The notes under the pieces are model-generated. The model searched no databases, was not told where the DNA came from, and saw nothing but the letters and a program-made list of their open reading frames with translations. From positions 1 to 64,000 of the forward strand of contig JAFGRY010000008.1 in the NCBI GenBank assembly GCA_016934955.1: a stretch of DNA of 64,000 nucleotides. The letters run 5' to 3'. Shown here piece by piece: positions 41,983-50,213 of this stretch. This DNA is from a bacterium (GTDB lineage: Bacteria; Zhuqueibacterota; QNDG01; JAGLOF01). Positions within the stretch are counted from its first letter, which is position 1. The number at the start of each line of letters is the position of its first letter. Both the position numbers and the translations under genes were made by a program.

Positions 41983-42002
41983 AATAGTGGTAAGGACGGG
42001 TT

Positions 42003-44255
42003 CTAGAACTGCGCGAACCAGGCGTCCTTTGTCTCGGGCTCCAGGTGTTTTATAAACCAGTTGAACATTTTCATCTGCGACTGCTGATAGCGGATGCCGT
42101 GGGCCATGCCCGGATACATGAACCAGTCGAAATCCTTGCCCGCCTTCAGGAGGGCGTCGACCAGCTGCATCACCTGGGTCGGGTGCACGTTGTCATCCAC
42201 GGCGCCGTGCTGAATGAGCAGCTTGCCCTGCAGGTTGTTCACGTAATTCATCGGATTCGCCTTTTCGTACCCGTCCCTGTTGTACATGGGCAGGCCCATG
42301 TACCGTTCCGTGTAAATAGTGTCATAGTTGCGCCAGTCCACACCCGGTGATCCGGCAACGGCGACATGGAAGTGTTCGGGTGCCTTCAGCAGCGCCATGA
42401 TCGACATGTAGCCGCCGTAGGAACCGCCGAAAATGCCGACCCGGGTGCTGTCCACATAGGGGCGCTGGATCAGATATTCGATGGAGGCTACCAGGTCCTC
42501 GACATCTGTCTGCCCCAGTTTTCCGTACGAGGCCGCCTCGAACTCCTTGCCCCGGTGAATGAGACCGCGGTTGTCGATGTTGACGATGAGGAATCCCAGC
42601 TGGGTGAGACCCTGCATGAAATCGAGACTGACATTCGAATTGGTAATCGCCTTGGTGCTGGGTCCCATATAGATGGAGTAGAGTACCGGATATTTTTTCG
42701 TTTCATCGAATCCGGCGGGCTTGTAGAGGATGCCGTCAAGGTCGTACATACCGTCGGCCGATGTAAAAACAAAGTGCTCGGGTTCAACCAGGCCGAGCTC
42801 GTTCAGCTCATCAGCCAGAACCGTTTTCCCGAGCTGCTTCACGAAAGTGCCGTCGCCTTTGTATATTGTGAACTGCGCGGGTGTGTCAAAGCTCGAGAAG
42901 TTGTCCGAAAAGTAGGTGCCGTTGGGGGAAACGCTGACCCGGTGCGTGCCCGGCGTTTTCGTAAGGTTGGTGAATTGTTTCCCCTTGAGGGTCACCCGGT
43001 AGAGGTGCTGCTCGAGGCCGCGATTCTCGTAGCCGCTGAAATAGACCCAGCCGTTCTCCATGTCCACGGCCTCGATCGCGGCGATGGGCAGTTTTGCGTT
43101 GGTCAGCTGCCGCACCAGTTTGCCGCTGTTTTCATAGAGATAGAGCTCCCGCCAGCCGGTCCGTTCGGATGTGCGGAGAAAATGTTTGTTGTCGGGCAGG
43201 AAGTAGATCTCGTTGCCCTCATTCATGAAACCGATGCCTTCGGTGATGAATTTCGGCTCCTCTTCACTGAAGAGCACGGTCGTCGCCCCTGTCTCGGGGT
43301 CGGCCTTGAGAATTTCAACCTTGTTCTGGAGCCGGTTCATCCGTTTGAAGGTGAAGGCGCTCCCGTCGTATGACCAGCGGCCGTTAAGCAGGTACACATT
43401 GGTTTCAATGCCGGCATCGAGCTGGATCTGTTTCTTCGTTTTAACGTCGACGATGAAAAAACGGATGATGGGGTTGTTTTCACCTACCCGGGGGTAGCTC
43501 TGCATTTCCAGTTCGAAATCGTATGTTTCGTCATGGAGCACCGGGAACTTGCGGACCGGGCTCTCGTCGAACTGCATATAGGCGACTTTGTCGGAGTTGG
43601 GAGACCACCAGTAGCAGTTGAAATGCCCGAATTCTTCCGCGTACACCCAGTCCGGGTAGCCGTTGCGCAGGTCTTCGTGACCGTCGGTGGTGAGGGCTGA
43701 AATCTTGTCTTTTTCAATATCACGCAGGTAGAGGTTGTAATCGTCCACGTAGGCCGTGTATTTGTAGTCGGGGGAGAACACCTCTTCATACTGGGCGCCC
43801 CTGACCCCCCTGGTGGGCTCCTGCACCTTGAACGCCGTCATGATGTCGGCGGTCAGATCATAGAAGAACACTTTCGTCCGTCCGTCTTCATAGAAACGGA
43901 TCTTGGCCCCGTCTTCGACAAAATCGAACTGGCGGAACGGCAGTTTATCCTTGTTTTCACCGGTGGCGCCGTTGTAGGCGGCGATGATTTTCGCGTCGTC
44001 GAAGAGCGGTGTTTCCGCTCCCGTTTCCGGATTCACTTTCCAGAATGTATTGTCTTTGGAGACGATATAGGCGTCCCCGGCCGGGGTCCAGCGGACGTTC
44101 CGTTCCCCTTCGTAGGAGACGAGGGATCTTCTCTCTCGCATCAGCTTGTTGAAGAGATCGAGCCCTCTTTCCTGGGCGGCGAGCTGTCCCGTGAGAGCGA
44201 GCGTCAGAACCAGCAGCAGACTGCCCGGAATCAGTAATTTCCTGCGGTGATGCAT
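42003..44255 (-). CDS. S9 family dipeptidyl-peptidase IV-like peptidase (second copy)
   Basis: 750-residue exported serine peptidase. Signal peptide at residues 1-28 (ending GQLAAQ), DPP4-type propeller with the substrate-binding pair in DWVYAEEFG, and an alpha/beta-hydrolase domain. Catalytic S612 sits in the classic GGSYGG; the other triad residues are in HGAVDDNVHP (Asp) and YPGMAHGIR (His). The EE motif in the propeller anchors the substrate N-terminus in this family. Start: ATG 44255 after AAAGGA; the upstream frame to 44519 is non-coding. Promoter at 44325-44353, terminator at 41946-41982: a single-gene unit. It differs from the first copy (26335-28659), whose nucleophile is GHSGGG, so substrate ranges may differ. 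Confidence 0.94.
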   Translation of the reverse strand: MHHRRKLLIPGSLLLVLTLALTGQLAAQERGLDLFNKLMRERRSLVSYEGERNVRWTPAGDAYIVSKDNTFWKVNPETGAETPLFDDAKIIAAYNGATGENKDKLPFRQFDFVEDGAKIRFYEDGRTKVFFYDLTADIMTAFKVQEPTRGVRGAQYEEVFSPDYKYTAYVDDYNLYLRDIEKDKISALTTDGHEDLRNGYPDWVYAEEFGHFNCYWWSPNSDKVAYMQFDESPVRKFPVLHDETYDFELEMQSYPRVGENNPIIRFFIVDVKTKKQIQLDAGIETNVYLLNGRWSYDGSAFTFKRMNRLQNKVEILKADPETGATTVLFSEEEPKFITEGIGFMNEGNEIYFLPDNKHFLRTSERTGWRELYLYENSGKLVRQLTNAKLPIAAIEAVDMENGWVYFSGYENRGLEQHLYRVTLKGKQFTNLTKTPGTHRVSVSPNGTYFSDNFSSFDTPAQFTIYKGDGTFVKQLGKTVLADELNELGLVEPEHFVFTSADGMYDLDGILYKPAGFDETKKYPVLYSIYMGPSTKAITNSNVSLDFMQGLTQLGFLIVNIDNRGLIHRGKEFEAASYGKLGQTDVEDLVASIEYLIQRPYVDSTRVGIFGGSYGGYMSIMALLKAPEHFHVAVAGSPGVDWRNYDTIYTERYMGLPMYNRDGYEKANPMNYVNNLQGKLLIQHGAVDDNVHPTQVMQLVDALLKAGKDFDWFMYPGMAHGIRYQQSQMKMFNWFIKHLEPETKDAWFAQF

Positions 44256-44324
44256 GGCGTATTCCTTTCTGTTAAGGTTGTGCGGAAAAGGGGTCTGTCG
44301 ATTGGCGGTAGTACCGTATACACG

Positions 44325-44353
44325 AATATAGTGATTTTGTTTCACCGCGGCAA
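44325..44353 (-). promoter_or_regulatory. Promoter of the second DPP4-like gene
   Basis: Minus strand: -35 TTGCCG (44353-44348), 17-base spacer, -10 TATATT (44330-44325). The start codon is 70 bases downstream. Confidence 0.55.
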
Positions 44354-44436
44354 CCTGTATTTGAGGCCGTCCCCGGGTCGGGGGAACCGGACCGTGTCCG
44401 GCCGGGACCGGCCGCCCCATTTTCCTCTTTATCCTG

Positions 44437-44465
44437 TTGCGCTTTCCCGGGAAATTATGTACTTT
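44437..44465 (+). promoter_or_regulatory. Promoter of the cvfB-manA operon
   Basis: -35 TTGCGC (44437-44442), 17-base spacer, -10 TACTTT (44460-44465). The first start codon is 32 bases downstream. Confidence 0.45.
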
Positions 44466-44496
44466 ACTCTCTCCGGAAAAACAACAGGCGGCAAAC

Positions 44497-45342
44497 ATGG
44501 TCAAGATCGGCAGCTGCAATCAGCTTGCCGTGGCGGAACGCCGCGGCAGCGTCCTTCTGCTGGACGGCGGTGATGGAAACAGGGTGCCCCTGCCGCTCGC
44601 AGAAGCTCCTTCCGCGGCGGTTGGAACCGTTCTGCGGGTGTTCCTCTACCACGGAAACCGGGAGGAGCTCGCGGCGACCACCGTTATGCCCCCCGGGGAG
44701 GTCGGGGACTTTGCGCTGCTGAAAGTAAAAGAGGTGACGCCGATCGGCGGCTTCCTTGACTGGGGTCTGCCCAAGGATCTGTTCGTTCCTTTCCGGGAGC
44801 AGAAACAGCCGATGCGGGCAGGCAGGTCCTATGTGGTCCGCATCTATCTCGATGAAAAAAGCGGCAGAATCGCCGCGTCCTCGCGGCTCGACAGATTTCT
44901 GGACAAAGAGCCGGTTCGCTACCAGAAGAATGAAGCGGTGGACCTGCTGATATGCGGGACGACCGAAATCGGATATAAAGCGATCGTCAATAACCGCCAC
45001 TGGGGGGTTCTCTATAAAAACGAGACGTCCGGACATCTCAGGCAGGGAGCCCGCCTTTCCGGATACGTCAAGCAGGTCAGAAAAGACGGTAAAATTGACC
45101 TGACGACATTCAGGCCGGATTATACCCAGATCGATGATGTTTCGGACAGGATCATGCAGCTGCTTGCGCTCAAAGGCGGGTTTCTGGAGGTCGGTGACGA
45201 CAGCAGCCCCGAACTGATCAGGACCGCTTTCGGTGTCAGTAAAAAATCATTCAAAAAGGCGCTTGGCAGCCTCTATCGAAAAAAGCTGATCGTGATCGAA
45301 GAGAGGGGGATCCGGCTGAACAGGGGGAGGAACGAATCCTGA
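44497..45342 (+). CDS. CvfB/YitL-type S1 RNA-binding protein
   Basis: 281-residue cytoplasmic RNA-binding protein. Two to three OB-fold S1-like modules: residues ~1-60, ~62-130 (FALLKVKEVTPIGGFLDWGLPKDLFVPFREQ) and ~140-205 (YKAIVNNRHWGVLYKNE, GYVKQVRKDGKIDLT). A C-terminal winged helix follows (~215-275, FGVSKKSFKKALGSLYRKKLI). This is the order in CvfB (virulence-factor regulator of Gram-positives) and YitL. ATG 44497 lies just after a TACTTT -10 box. It opens a compact operon: the next starts lie at +2, an overlap of 11 bases and an ATGA overlap. Confidence 0.88.
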   Translation: MVKIGSCNQLAVAERRGSVLLLDGGDGNRVPLPLAEAPSAAVGTVLRVFLYHGNREELAATTVMPPGEVGDFALLKVKEVTPIGGFLDWGLPKDLFVPFREQKQPMRAGRSYVVRIYLDEKSGRIAASSRLDRFLDKEPVRYQKNEAVDLLICGTTEIGYKAIVNNRHWGVLYKNETSGHLRQGARLSGYVKQVRKDGKIDLTTFRPDYTQIDDVSDRIMQLLALKGGFLEVGDDSSPELIRTAFGVSKKSFKKALGSLYRKKLIVIEERGIRLNRGRNES

Positions 45343-45344
45343 CG

Positions 45345-45545
45345 ATGAGCATTCCCCGGGATGATATCCATGTCGGCGACAGGGTGCGTGTCGTCACCAA
45401 GGCCGATCAGAAAAGCGGCCGGCTTACCGATGGAGTGGTGGCGGCGATCCTCACCCGCAGCGCCACTCATCCTCACGGTATCAAGGTGCGGCTCGAGAAT
45501 GGGGCCGTGGGACGGGTGAAAGCGGTGGCGGCCGGTGAGCAGTGA
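45345..45545 (+). CDS. YwbE-like protein (DUF2196)
   Basis: 66-residue basic protein. DDIHVGDRVRVVTKADQKSG and TRSATHPHGIKVRLENG are the signatures of the YwbE family, a small SH3-like fold of unknown role often found alone. It begins two bases after the S1 protein's stop and its 3' end overlaps the next gene. The association with an RNA-binding protein and the KOW-like opening suggest nucleic-acid binding, which is inference. Confidence 0.88.
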   Translation: MSIPRDDIHVGDRVRVVTKADQKSGRLTDGVVAAILTRSATHPHGIKVRLENGAVGRVKAVAAGEQ

Positions 45546-45942
45546 TCTGAATCCGCCGGCACCCGCATCGAAGCCGGACCGGAAAGCCGGAAACAAGGTC
45601 TACACGCTCCTCGGTGTTGCCGGGATCTCGCTAGCGATGATTGCGAAATGGGTCTACCGCCCCTGGATCCAGGCCGGCGGCATCGATGACCTGCACATGG
45701 CGGACTGGCTTCCCGATTTTTTCATCCTTCCGGGAACGGTGTTTCTCCTCCTTTCCCGGTACCGGAAGCGTCCGTACACCGTTGTGGCCGGATGCGCTCT
45801 GTTCACTGTCGCAGATGAACTGGTCCAGCTGGGAACCGGCGCCACCTTCGATCCGGCTGATATCACGGCGATACTCGCCGGCGCGGCCTGCTGTCTGCTG
45901 GTATTACGGTTGCGAAAAGAAAAGCTGAAAGGCATTGCATGA
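45535..45942 (+). CDS. Small membrane protein, VanZ-like by appearance
   Basis: 135-residue inner-membrane protein with about four hydrophobic segments (residues 23-42, 60-74, 80-95, 108-126). The segment DELVQLGTGATFDPADITA recalls the DE-x-x-Q ... D-x-x-D pattern of VanZ-like proteins, but the match is loose. GTG 45535 overlaps the end of the YwbE gene by 11 bases, and its own stop overlaps the ATG of manA (ATGA). Position in the operon supports that it is expressed; its function is unknown. Confidence 0.7.
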   Translation: MSSDLNPPAPASKPDRKAGNKVYTLLGVAGISLAMIAKWVYRPWIQAGGIDDLHMADWLPDFFILPGTVFLLLSRYRKRPYTVVAGCALFTVADELVQLGTGATFDPADITAILAGAACCLLVLRLRKEKLKGIA

Positions 45943-47138
45943 CGGCCATCCATATCGAACCCAGACCCTACCTCATGCGGAACAGCGTGCAGCAGTATGA
46001 ATGGGGTGCACGGGACGGAGAGGCGTTCATTCCCGAATTTCTCGGAATATCCCCGGAACCCGGGCGTCCCTATGCCGAGCTCTGGATGGGCGCCCATGAG
46101 AAGGCACCTTCCTCACTGGACATGGACGGCCGCAGTGTGCCGCTGACCGAGGTCATAAGGGCCCGGCCCCTGTTCTGCCTGGGAAGCGATTGCCTCGAGC
46201 GATTCGGCGGGCAGCTGCCCTTTCTTTTCAAAGTGCTGTCCATCGCGGAACCGCTCTCGATTCAGGCGCACCCCGGCAAAGAGCAGGCGGAGCATCTGCA
46301 CAGACGGGACAGGAAGCACTATCCCGATGAGAACCACAAGCCCGAGATCGCCGTCGCCCTGGACTATCTGGCCGCGCTGGCGGGGCTGAAGTCTTCCCCC
46401 GATATGCAGCGGCTGCTGGCAAAACACCCGGAGATCAGTGCGTTCCTCGGCGGCGATGCCGGGGGAGCGGTCGAGGATGTGTTTACCTCGTTTCTGCGGA
46501 AAACCGTGTCGCATCCCGATGAGTACACCCGGGCCGTGGGCGTCATGGCAGGGCGGCTTGCGGCAAAGGGCCGCGGGTATTCCCTGGAAGAGAGCCTTTT
46601 TCTGCATGCGCGCACGCTGTACGGTGACGATGACGCCGGCCTCTTCGCTCTTTTCTTTCTGCAGCCGGTACAGCTGCAGCCCGGCGAGGGCATGTTTCTC
46701 GGCGCCGGCGTTCCCCATGCCTATCTGAAAGGCACGATCGTCGAATGCATGGCCAACAGTGACAATGTGGTCAGGGTGGGATTGACTCCGAAATTCAAGG
46801 ACGTGGAGACGCTGGTATCCATTCTGAGAGACGGCGGACCCGCAGATGTGCTGCGTCCGGTATCCGGAGCGGGCGCATATGACTACCCGGTACCGGTGAC
46901 GGACTTTCGGGTAAGCCGCCGCAGCCTGGCTGCCGGCGACCGCTGGGCCGCTCTCTACGGTGAACGTCCGGAGGTGGTGCTGCTCACCCGGGGGCGCATC
47001 TCTATCAGGGGAGGAGACGGACAGCCGGCTACATTCAGCCGCGGTCAGTCGGTGTTCATACCGGCATTCCTCGAACGGTATATCGTTCAGGCTGAGACCG
47101 ATGCGGAGCTGTTTCATGTCACGGTCCCGGAACAATGA
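45939..47138 (+). CDS. manA: Mannose-6-phosphate isomerase, class I
   Basis: 399-residue cytoplasmic enzyme interconverting fructose-6-phosphate and mannose-6-phosphate, feeding GDP-mannose and surface glycans. Type I PMI marks: QYEWGARDGEAF near the start, ELWMGAHEKAPS, the zinc-binding QAHPGKEQAEHLH, and NHKPEIAVAL. The catalytic segment FLGAGVPHAYLKGTIVECMANSD follows. Four zinc ligands (Q, H, E, H) are therefore in place. ATG 45939 overlaps the previous stop. No terminator is seen after the gene. Confidence 0.95.
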   Translation: MTAIHIEPRPYLMRNSVQQYEWGARDGEAFIPEFLGISPEPGRPYAELWMGAHEKAPSSLDMDGRSVPLTEVIRARPLFCLGSDCLERFGGQLPFLFKVLSIAEPLSIQAHPGKEQAEHLHRRDRKHYPDENHKPEIAVALDYLAALAGLKSSPDMQRLLAKHPEISAFLGGDAGGAVEDVFTSFLRKTVSHPDEYTRAVGVMAGRLAAKGRGYSLEESLFLHARTLYGDDDAGLFALFFLQPVQLQPGEGMFLGAGVPHAYLKGTIVECMANSDNVVRVGLTPKFKDVETLVSILRDGGPADVLRPVSGAGAYDYPVPVTDFRVSRRSLAAGDRWAALYGERPEVVLLTRGRISIRGGDGQPATFSRGQSVFIPAFLERYIVQAETDAELFHVTVPEQ

Positions 47139-47169
47139 ATTTCTTTTCCAGCAGAGTGATAAAACCAGC

Positions 47170-47198
47170 TTGATTATTACATATCCAGAGTGTATTAT
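47170..47198 (+). promoter_or_regulatory. Promoter of the secreted GHTSHGS protein
   Basis: -35 TTGATT (47170-47175), 17-base spacer, -10 TATTAT (47193-47198). The start codon is 40 bases downstream. Confidence 0.6.
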
Positions 47199-47237
47199 TA
47201 TCTGACAGGGGTTTTCAGGAAGAGAAAGGAGACATAT

Positions 47238-48695
47238 ATGCTGCAACGGAGAACGATAAGTACAGCGTTCGCCCTGCTGTATCTGCTGACCGTCCCGGTA
47301 TGGGGACAGGCCGTCATCATCAACCACAACTGCGTCGATATCACGGCAATTCCGCTCTCGGCCATCACTGCCGCCAAGGCCAATCTGCACATCGCCTACG
47401 GCCACACATCCCACGGCAGCCAGGTCACCGACGGCATGACGGGGCTGGTGGCCTTCGCCAGCGGCGGGGGAAAAGGACTTACCCATCCCCCCAACACCTT
47501 TGCCTGGAACAACGGCGGTTCCGGGGGGGCGCTGGACCTGCACGATTACGCGATGGGCGGCGACTGCGGATATTACCCCGACTGGTACAACAATACCGTC
47601 AATTATCTGAACAATGCCGCGAACGCGGATGTGAACGTGATCATCTGGTCGTGGTGCGGCCAGGTGGATGAAAAGTACGCCGCGGGAACGCTCTACAGCG
47701 AATACATCAATCCCATGGCGGCGCTGGAAGCGGCCTATCCCGGCGTCACTTTCGTCTACATGACCGGGCATGTTGATCACTGGGACGATGCCAACAACAA
47801 GGCCGCCAACCAGGTCATCAGGGATTACTGCAATGCAAACGGCAAGGTGCTCTACGACTTCGCGGATATCGAGAGCTATGATCCCGACGGCACCTGGTAT
47901 CAGTACCCGAACGACAATTGTGATTACTATGCGTCGGCCACGGGCAGCCGTCTGGGCAACTGGGCCGCCGAGTGGCAGGACTCTCACACGGAGAATGTGG
48001 ACTGGTACAGCTGCGGGTCCGCCCATTCGGAACCGCTGAACGCCAACCAGAAAGCCTATGCCGCCTGGTGGCTCTGGGCGGCCCTGGCGGGCTGGGACCA
48101 GTCCCTGGCCGTGGAGATGACCTCCCTGTCCGCCGGCCGTGACGCCGGGGGGGTGGTGCTCTCCTGGACCGTGGCCTGCGAAACGGAATGCGCCGGCTTC
48201 CATGTCTGGCGACGGACAGAGAACCGGACAGACTGGGAAAAGCTCACCGCCGCCCTCATTCCGGGCCGGGGAAACGCGTCCGACTGCTGCGGGTACACCT
48301 ATACGGACAGAACGGCTTCGGCGGGCATCACCTATCTGTACAGAATAGAAGAGATCGGCGTGAACGGCGCATCGGTGTTTCACGGCCCGGTGATCGTGAA
48401 TGCGTCGGGACCGCCCGTGACGGCGGTGCTGCGGCAGAATTATCCCAATCCCTTCAATCCGGAGACAACCGTTGCCTTCTCGCTGGCGGCGCAGGAGGAA
48501 ATTACGCTGGCCGTGTACGATGTGCGGGGGAGGAAGGTGCGGACCCTGGCGGACGGCGTGACCGCGGCAGGGGGCCACACGGTTGTCTGGGACGGGCTGG
48601 ATGACAGGGGAAATTTCACGGGAGCCGGCATCTACCTCTGCCGCCTGCAAACGAGTGAGGGATCATATGTCCGGAAAATGGTAATGGTACAATAA
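47238..48695 (+). CDS. Secreted protein with GHTSHGS motif and sorting tail
   Basis: 485-residue secreted protein. Signal peptide at residues 1-23 (ending VWGQ). The catalytic-looking domain (~25-285) has NLHIAYGHTSHGSQVTDGM, VNVIIWSWCGQVDEKY, TFVYMTGHVDHWDD and DWYSCGSAHSE, with conserved Ser/His/Asp residues resembling a SGNH-like hydrolase core (inference). Then come a fibronectin-like domain ~295-395 (VLSWTVACETECAGFHVWRR) and the sorting domain from RQNYPNPFNPETTVAFS to YVRKMVMVQ. ATG 47238 after AAAGGAG. It is followed 18 bases later by purC, perhaps by read-through. Confidence 0.82.
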   Translation: MLQRRTISTAFALLYLLTVPVWGQAVIINHNCVDITAIPLSAITAAKANLHIAYGHTSHGSQVTDGMTGLVAFASGGGKGLTHPPNTFAWNNGGSGGALDLHDYAMGGDCGYYPDWYNNTVNYLNNAANADVNVIIWSWCGQVDEKYAAGTLYSEYINPMAALEAAYPGVTFVYMTGHVDHWDDANNKAANQVIRDYCNANGKVLYDFADIESYDPDGTWYQYPNDNCDYYASATGSRLGNWAAEWQDSHTENVDWYSCGSAHSEPLNANQKAYAAWWLWAALAGWDQSLAVEMTSLSAGRDAGGVVLSWTVACETECAGFHVWRRTENRTDWEKLTAALIPGRGNASDCCGYTYTDRTASAGITYLYRIEEIGVNGASVFHGPVIVNASGPPVTAVLRQNYPNPFNPETTVAFSLAAQEEITLAVYDVRGRKVRTLADGVTAAGGHTVVWDGLDDRGNFTGAGIYLCRLQTSEGSYVRKMVMVQ

Positions 48696-48713
48696 ACAGC
48701 GAGGGAGGAGTAC

Positions 48714-49502
48714 ATGGATCTGAGCAAACACAGAATCATCATCGAGGGGAAAACCAAAATCATCTACGAGAATCCCGGTGATCCGAACACCGTGTACATG
48801 AAATTCAAGGATGACATCACGGCCGGCGACGGCGTCAAACATGATGTGATAGAGGGCAAGGCCCTGGTCGACTGGAAAACCAACCGTGACATATTCGAAT
48901 TTCTCAATCGCAAGGGGATTCGCACCCATTACGTCGAAAGCCCGGCCGAATGTGTCAGCCTGGTGAAAAAACTCGACTTCAAGATAAACCTGGAAGTGGT
49001 CAGCCGCAGGGTGGCCGCCGGTTCCATTCTCAAGTGGGGCGGTATCGCAGAGGGCACCCGGTTCGATCCGGTGATCACCCAGTTTCACTATAAAGACGAT
49101 CCCCTTCATGACCCCATGCTCGATGACACCTATGTGGAGTACATCATCAAGGCCAAAGAGGGCGGCGAAATGTTCAGAGAGATGCGGGAAATCAATACCG
49201 AAGTGTTTGCCCTTCTGGAGGCCGCGTTCGCGGCGTTCACCATTCAGCTGCTCGATTTCAAGCTGGAATACGGTCTTATCGGCGGTGTCGTCACCCTCAT
49301 CGACGAGATCAGCGGCGGGTCCTTCCGGCTCTGGCCCTACGCGAAGGAGAACCCGGATCTGACGAAGAAGAACGTGCTGTCCGAACTCGATCCCGGGGCG
49401 CGGCTCGACAAGGACACCTACCGGCAGGGCGAGTCCCTGGATCAGGTGCAGTCAAAATTCGAGCAGATCGCGAAAATCACCGCCGGATTCAAGGGCCTCT
49501 AA
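48714..49502 (+). CDS. purC: Phosphoribosylaminoimidazole-succinocarboxamide synthase
   Basis: 262-residue purine-biosynthesis enzyme (SAICAR synthetase), ligating aspartate to CAIR with ATP. E11-G12-K13-T14-K15 is the diagnostic nucleotide-loop motif; further marks are DDITAGDG, NLEVVSRRVAAGS, the DDTYVEYI region and DEISGGSFRLWP. The length is normal for the bacterial enzyme. GAGGAG precedes ATG 48714. It heads a run of close genes (purC, alkD-like, GH114-like, GNAT, methyltransferase) that are functionally mixed. No other pur gene is in the window. Confidence 0.96.
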   Translation: MDLSKHRIIIEGKTKIIYENPGDPNTVYMKFKDDITAGDGVKHDVIEGKALVDWKTNRDIFEFLNRKGIRTHYVESPAECVSLVKKLDFKINLEVVSRRVAAGSILKWGGIAEGTRFDPVITQFHYKDDPLHDPMLDDTYVEYIIKAKEGGEMFREMREINTEVFALLEAAFAAFTIQLLDFKLEYGLIGGVVTLIDEISGGSFRLWPYAKENPDLTKKNVLSELDPGARLDKDTYRQGESLDQVQSKFEQIAKITAGFKGL

Positions 49503-49505
49503 CCC

Positions 49506-50210
49506 ATGATCCCCCCGTCGGCTGAGGAGCGGGTGCAGACAATCATCTCCGAGCTCGAGCGCGCTGCGGATCCCTCGGCGCTAAGCGGTATGGCCCGGGC
49601 CGGCATCACCCCGGACCGGGCGTACGGCGTGCGCATTCCGGTGCTGCGCGGTATCGCCCGCAGAGAAAAGCGCAATCACGATCTCGCCCTGCGCCTGTGG
49701 GAGATCGACACCCGGGAGACCCGTATTCTCGCTTCGATGATCGCCGATCCGCAGCAGACGACCGCTGCACTCATCGATTCCTGGACCGGCGCCTTCGATT
49801 ACTGGGAGATCTGCGACCAGTGCTGCATGAATCTCTTTGAAAAGACCCCCCTGGCGGTTGCCAAGGCGAGGGAGTATTCCCGCGCGGAGGCTGAATTCGT
49901 GAAACGGACGGGGTTCGTGCTCATGGCCCGGCTGGCGGTGAGCGATAAACGGGCGCCGGACGATCTGTTCCTTTCGTTCCTCGTCCGCGTCGAGGAGGAG
50001 TCCGATGACGACCGCCCCATGGTAAAAAAGGCGGTCAACTGGGCGCTGCGCCAGATCGGCAAACGGAACGGCACCCTTCGGAGCGCAGCGGTTGAGGTGG
50101 CTGAACGTATCGCGGCCCGCGGAACAAAGCCGGCGGCGTGGATCGCCGGCGATGCCCTGCGGGAGCTCCGCGGTGATCCCGTTCGCACGCGGCTGGGACT
50201 GGGGCGGTGA
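49506..50210 (+). CDS. AlkD-like DNA alkylation repair protein
   Basis: 234-residue protein made of HEAT-like helical repeats. The opening RAYGVRIPVLRGIARR-type region and the conserved DSWTGAFDYWEICDQ (Trp and Asp that contact the lesion in AlkD) identify the family, as do KKAVNWALRQIGKRN and its neighbours. AlkD removes N3- and N7-alkylpurines without base flipping (family knowledge). It starts three bases after the purC stop and ends three bases before the next gene. With MGMT at 57827-58396 it is the second alkylation-repair gene in the window. Confidence 0.9.
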   Translation: MIPPSAEERVQTIISELERAADPSALSGMARAGITPDRAYGVRIPVLRGIARREKRNHDLALRLWEIDTRETRILASMIADPQQTTAALIDSWTGAFDYWEICDQCCMNLFEKTPLAVAKAREYSRAEAEFVKRTGFVLMARLAVSDKRAPDDLFLSFLVRVEEESDDDRPMVKKAVNWALRQIGKRNGTLRSAAVEVAERIAARGTKPAAWIAGDALRELRGDPVRTRLGLGR

Positions 50211-50213
50211 ACG

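Noticed and set aside
46113..48650. 845-codon open frame on the minus strand
   Set aside because: Lies antisense to manA and the secreted GHTSHGS protein, both strongly supported; the peptide has no motif and the frame is a by-product of GC-rich codon use.
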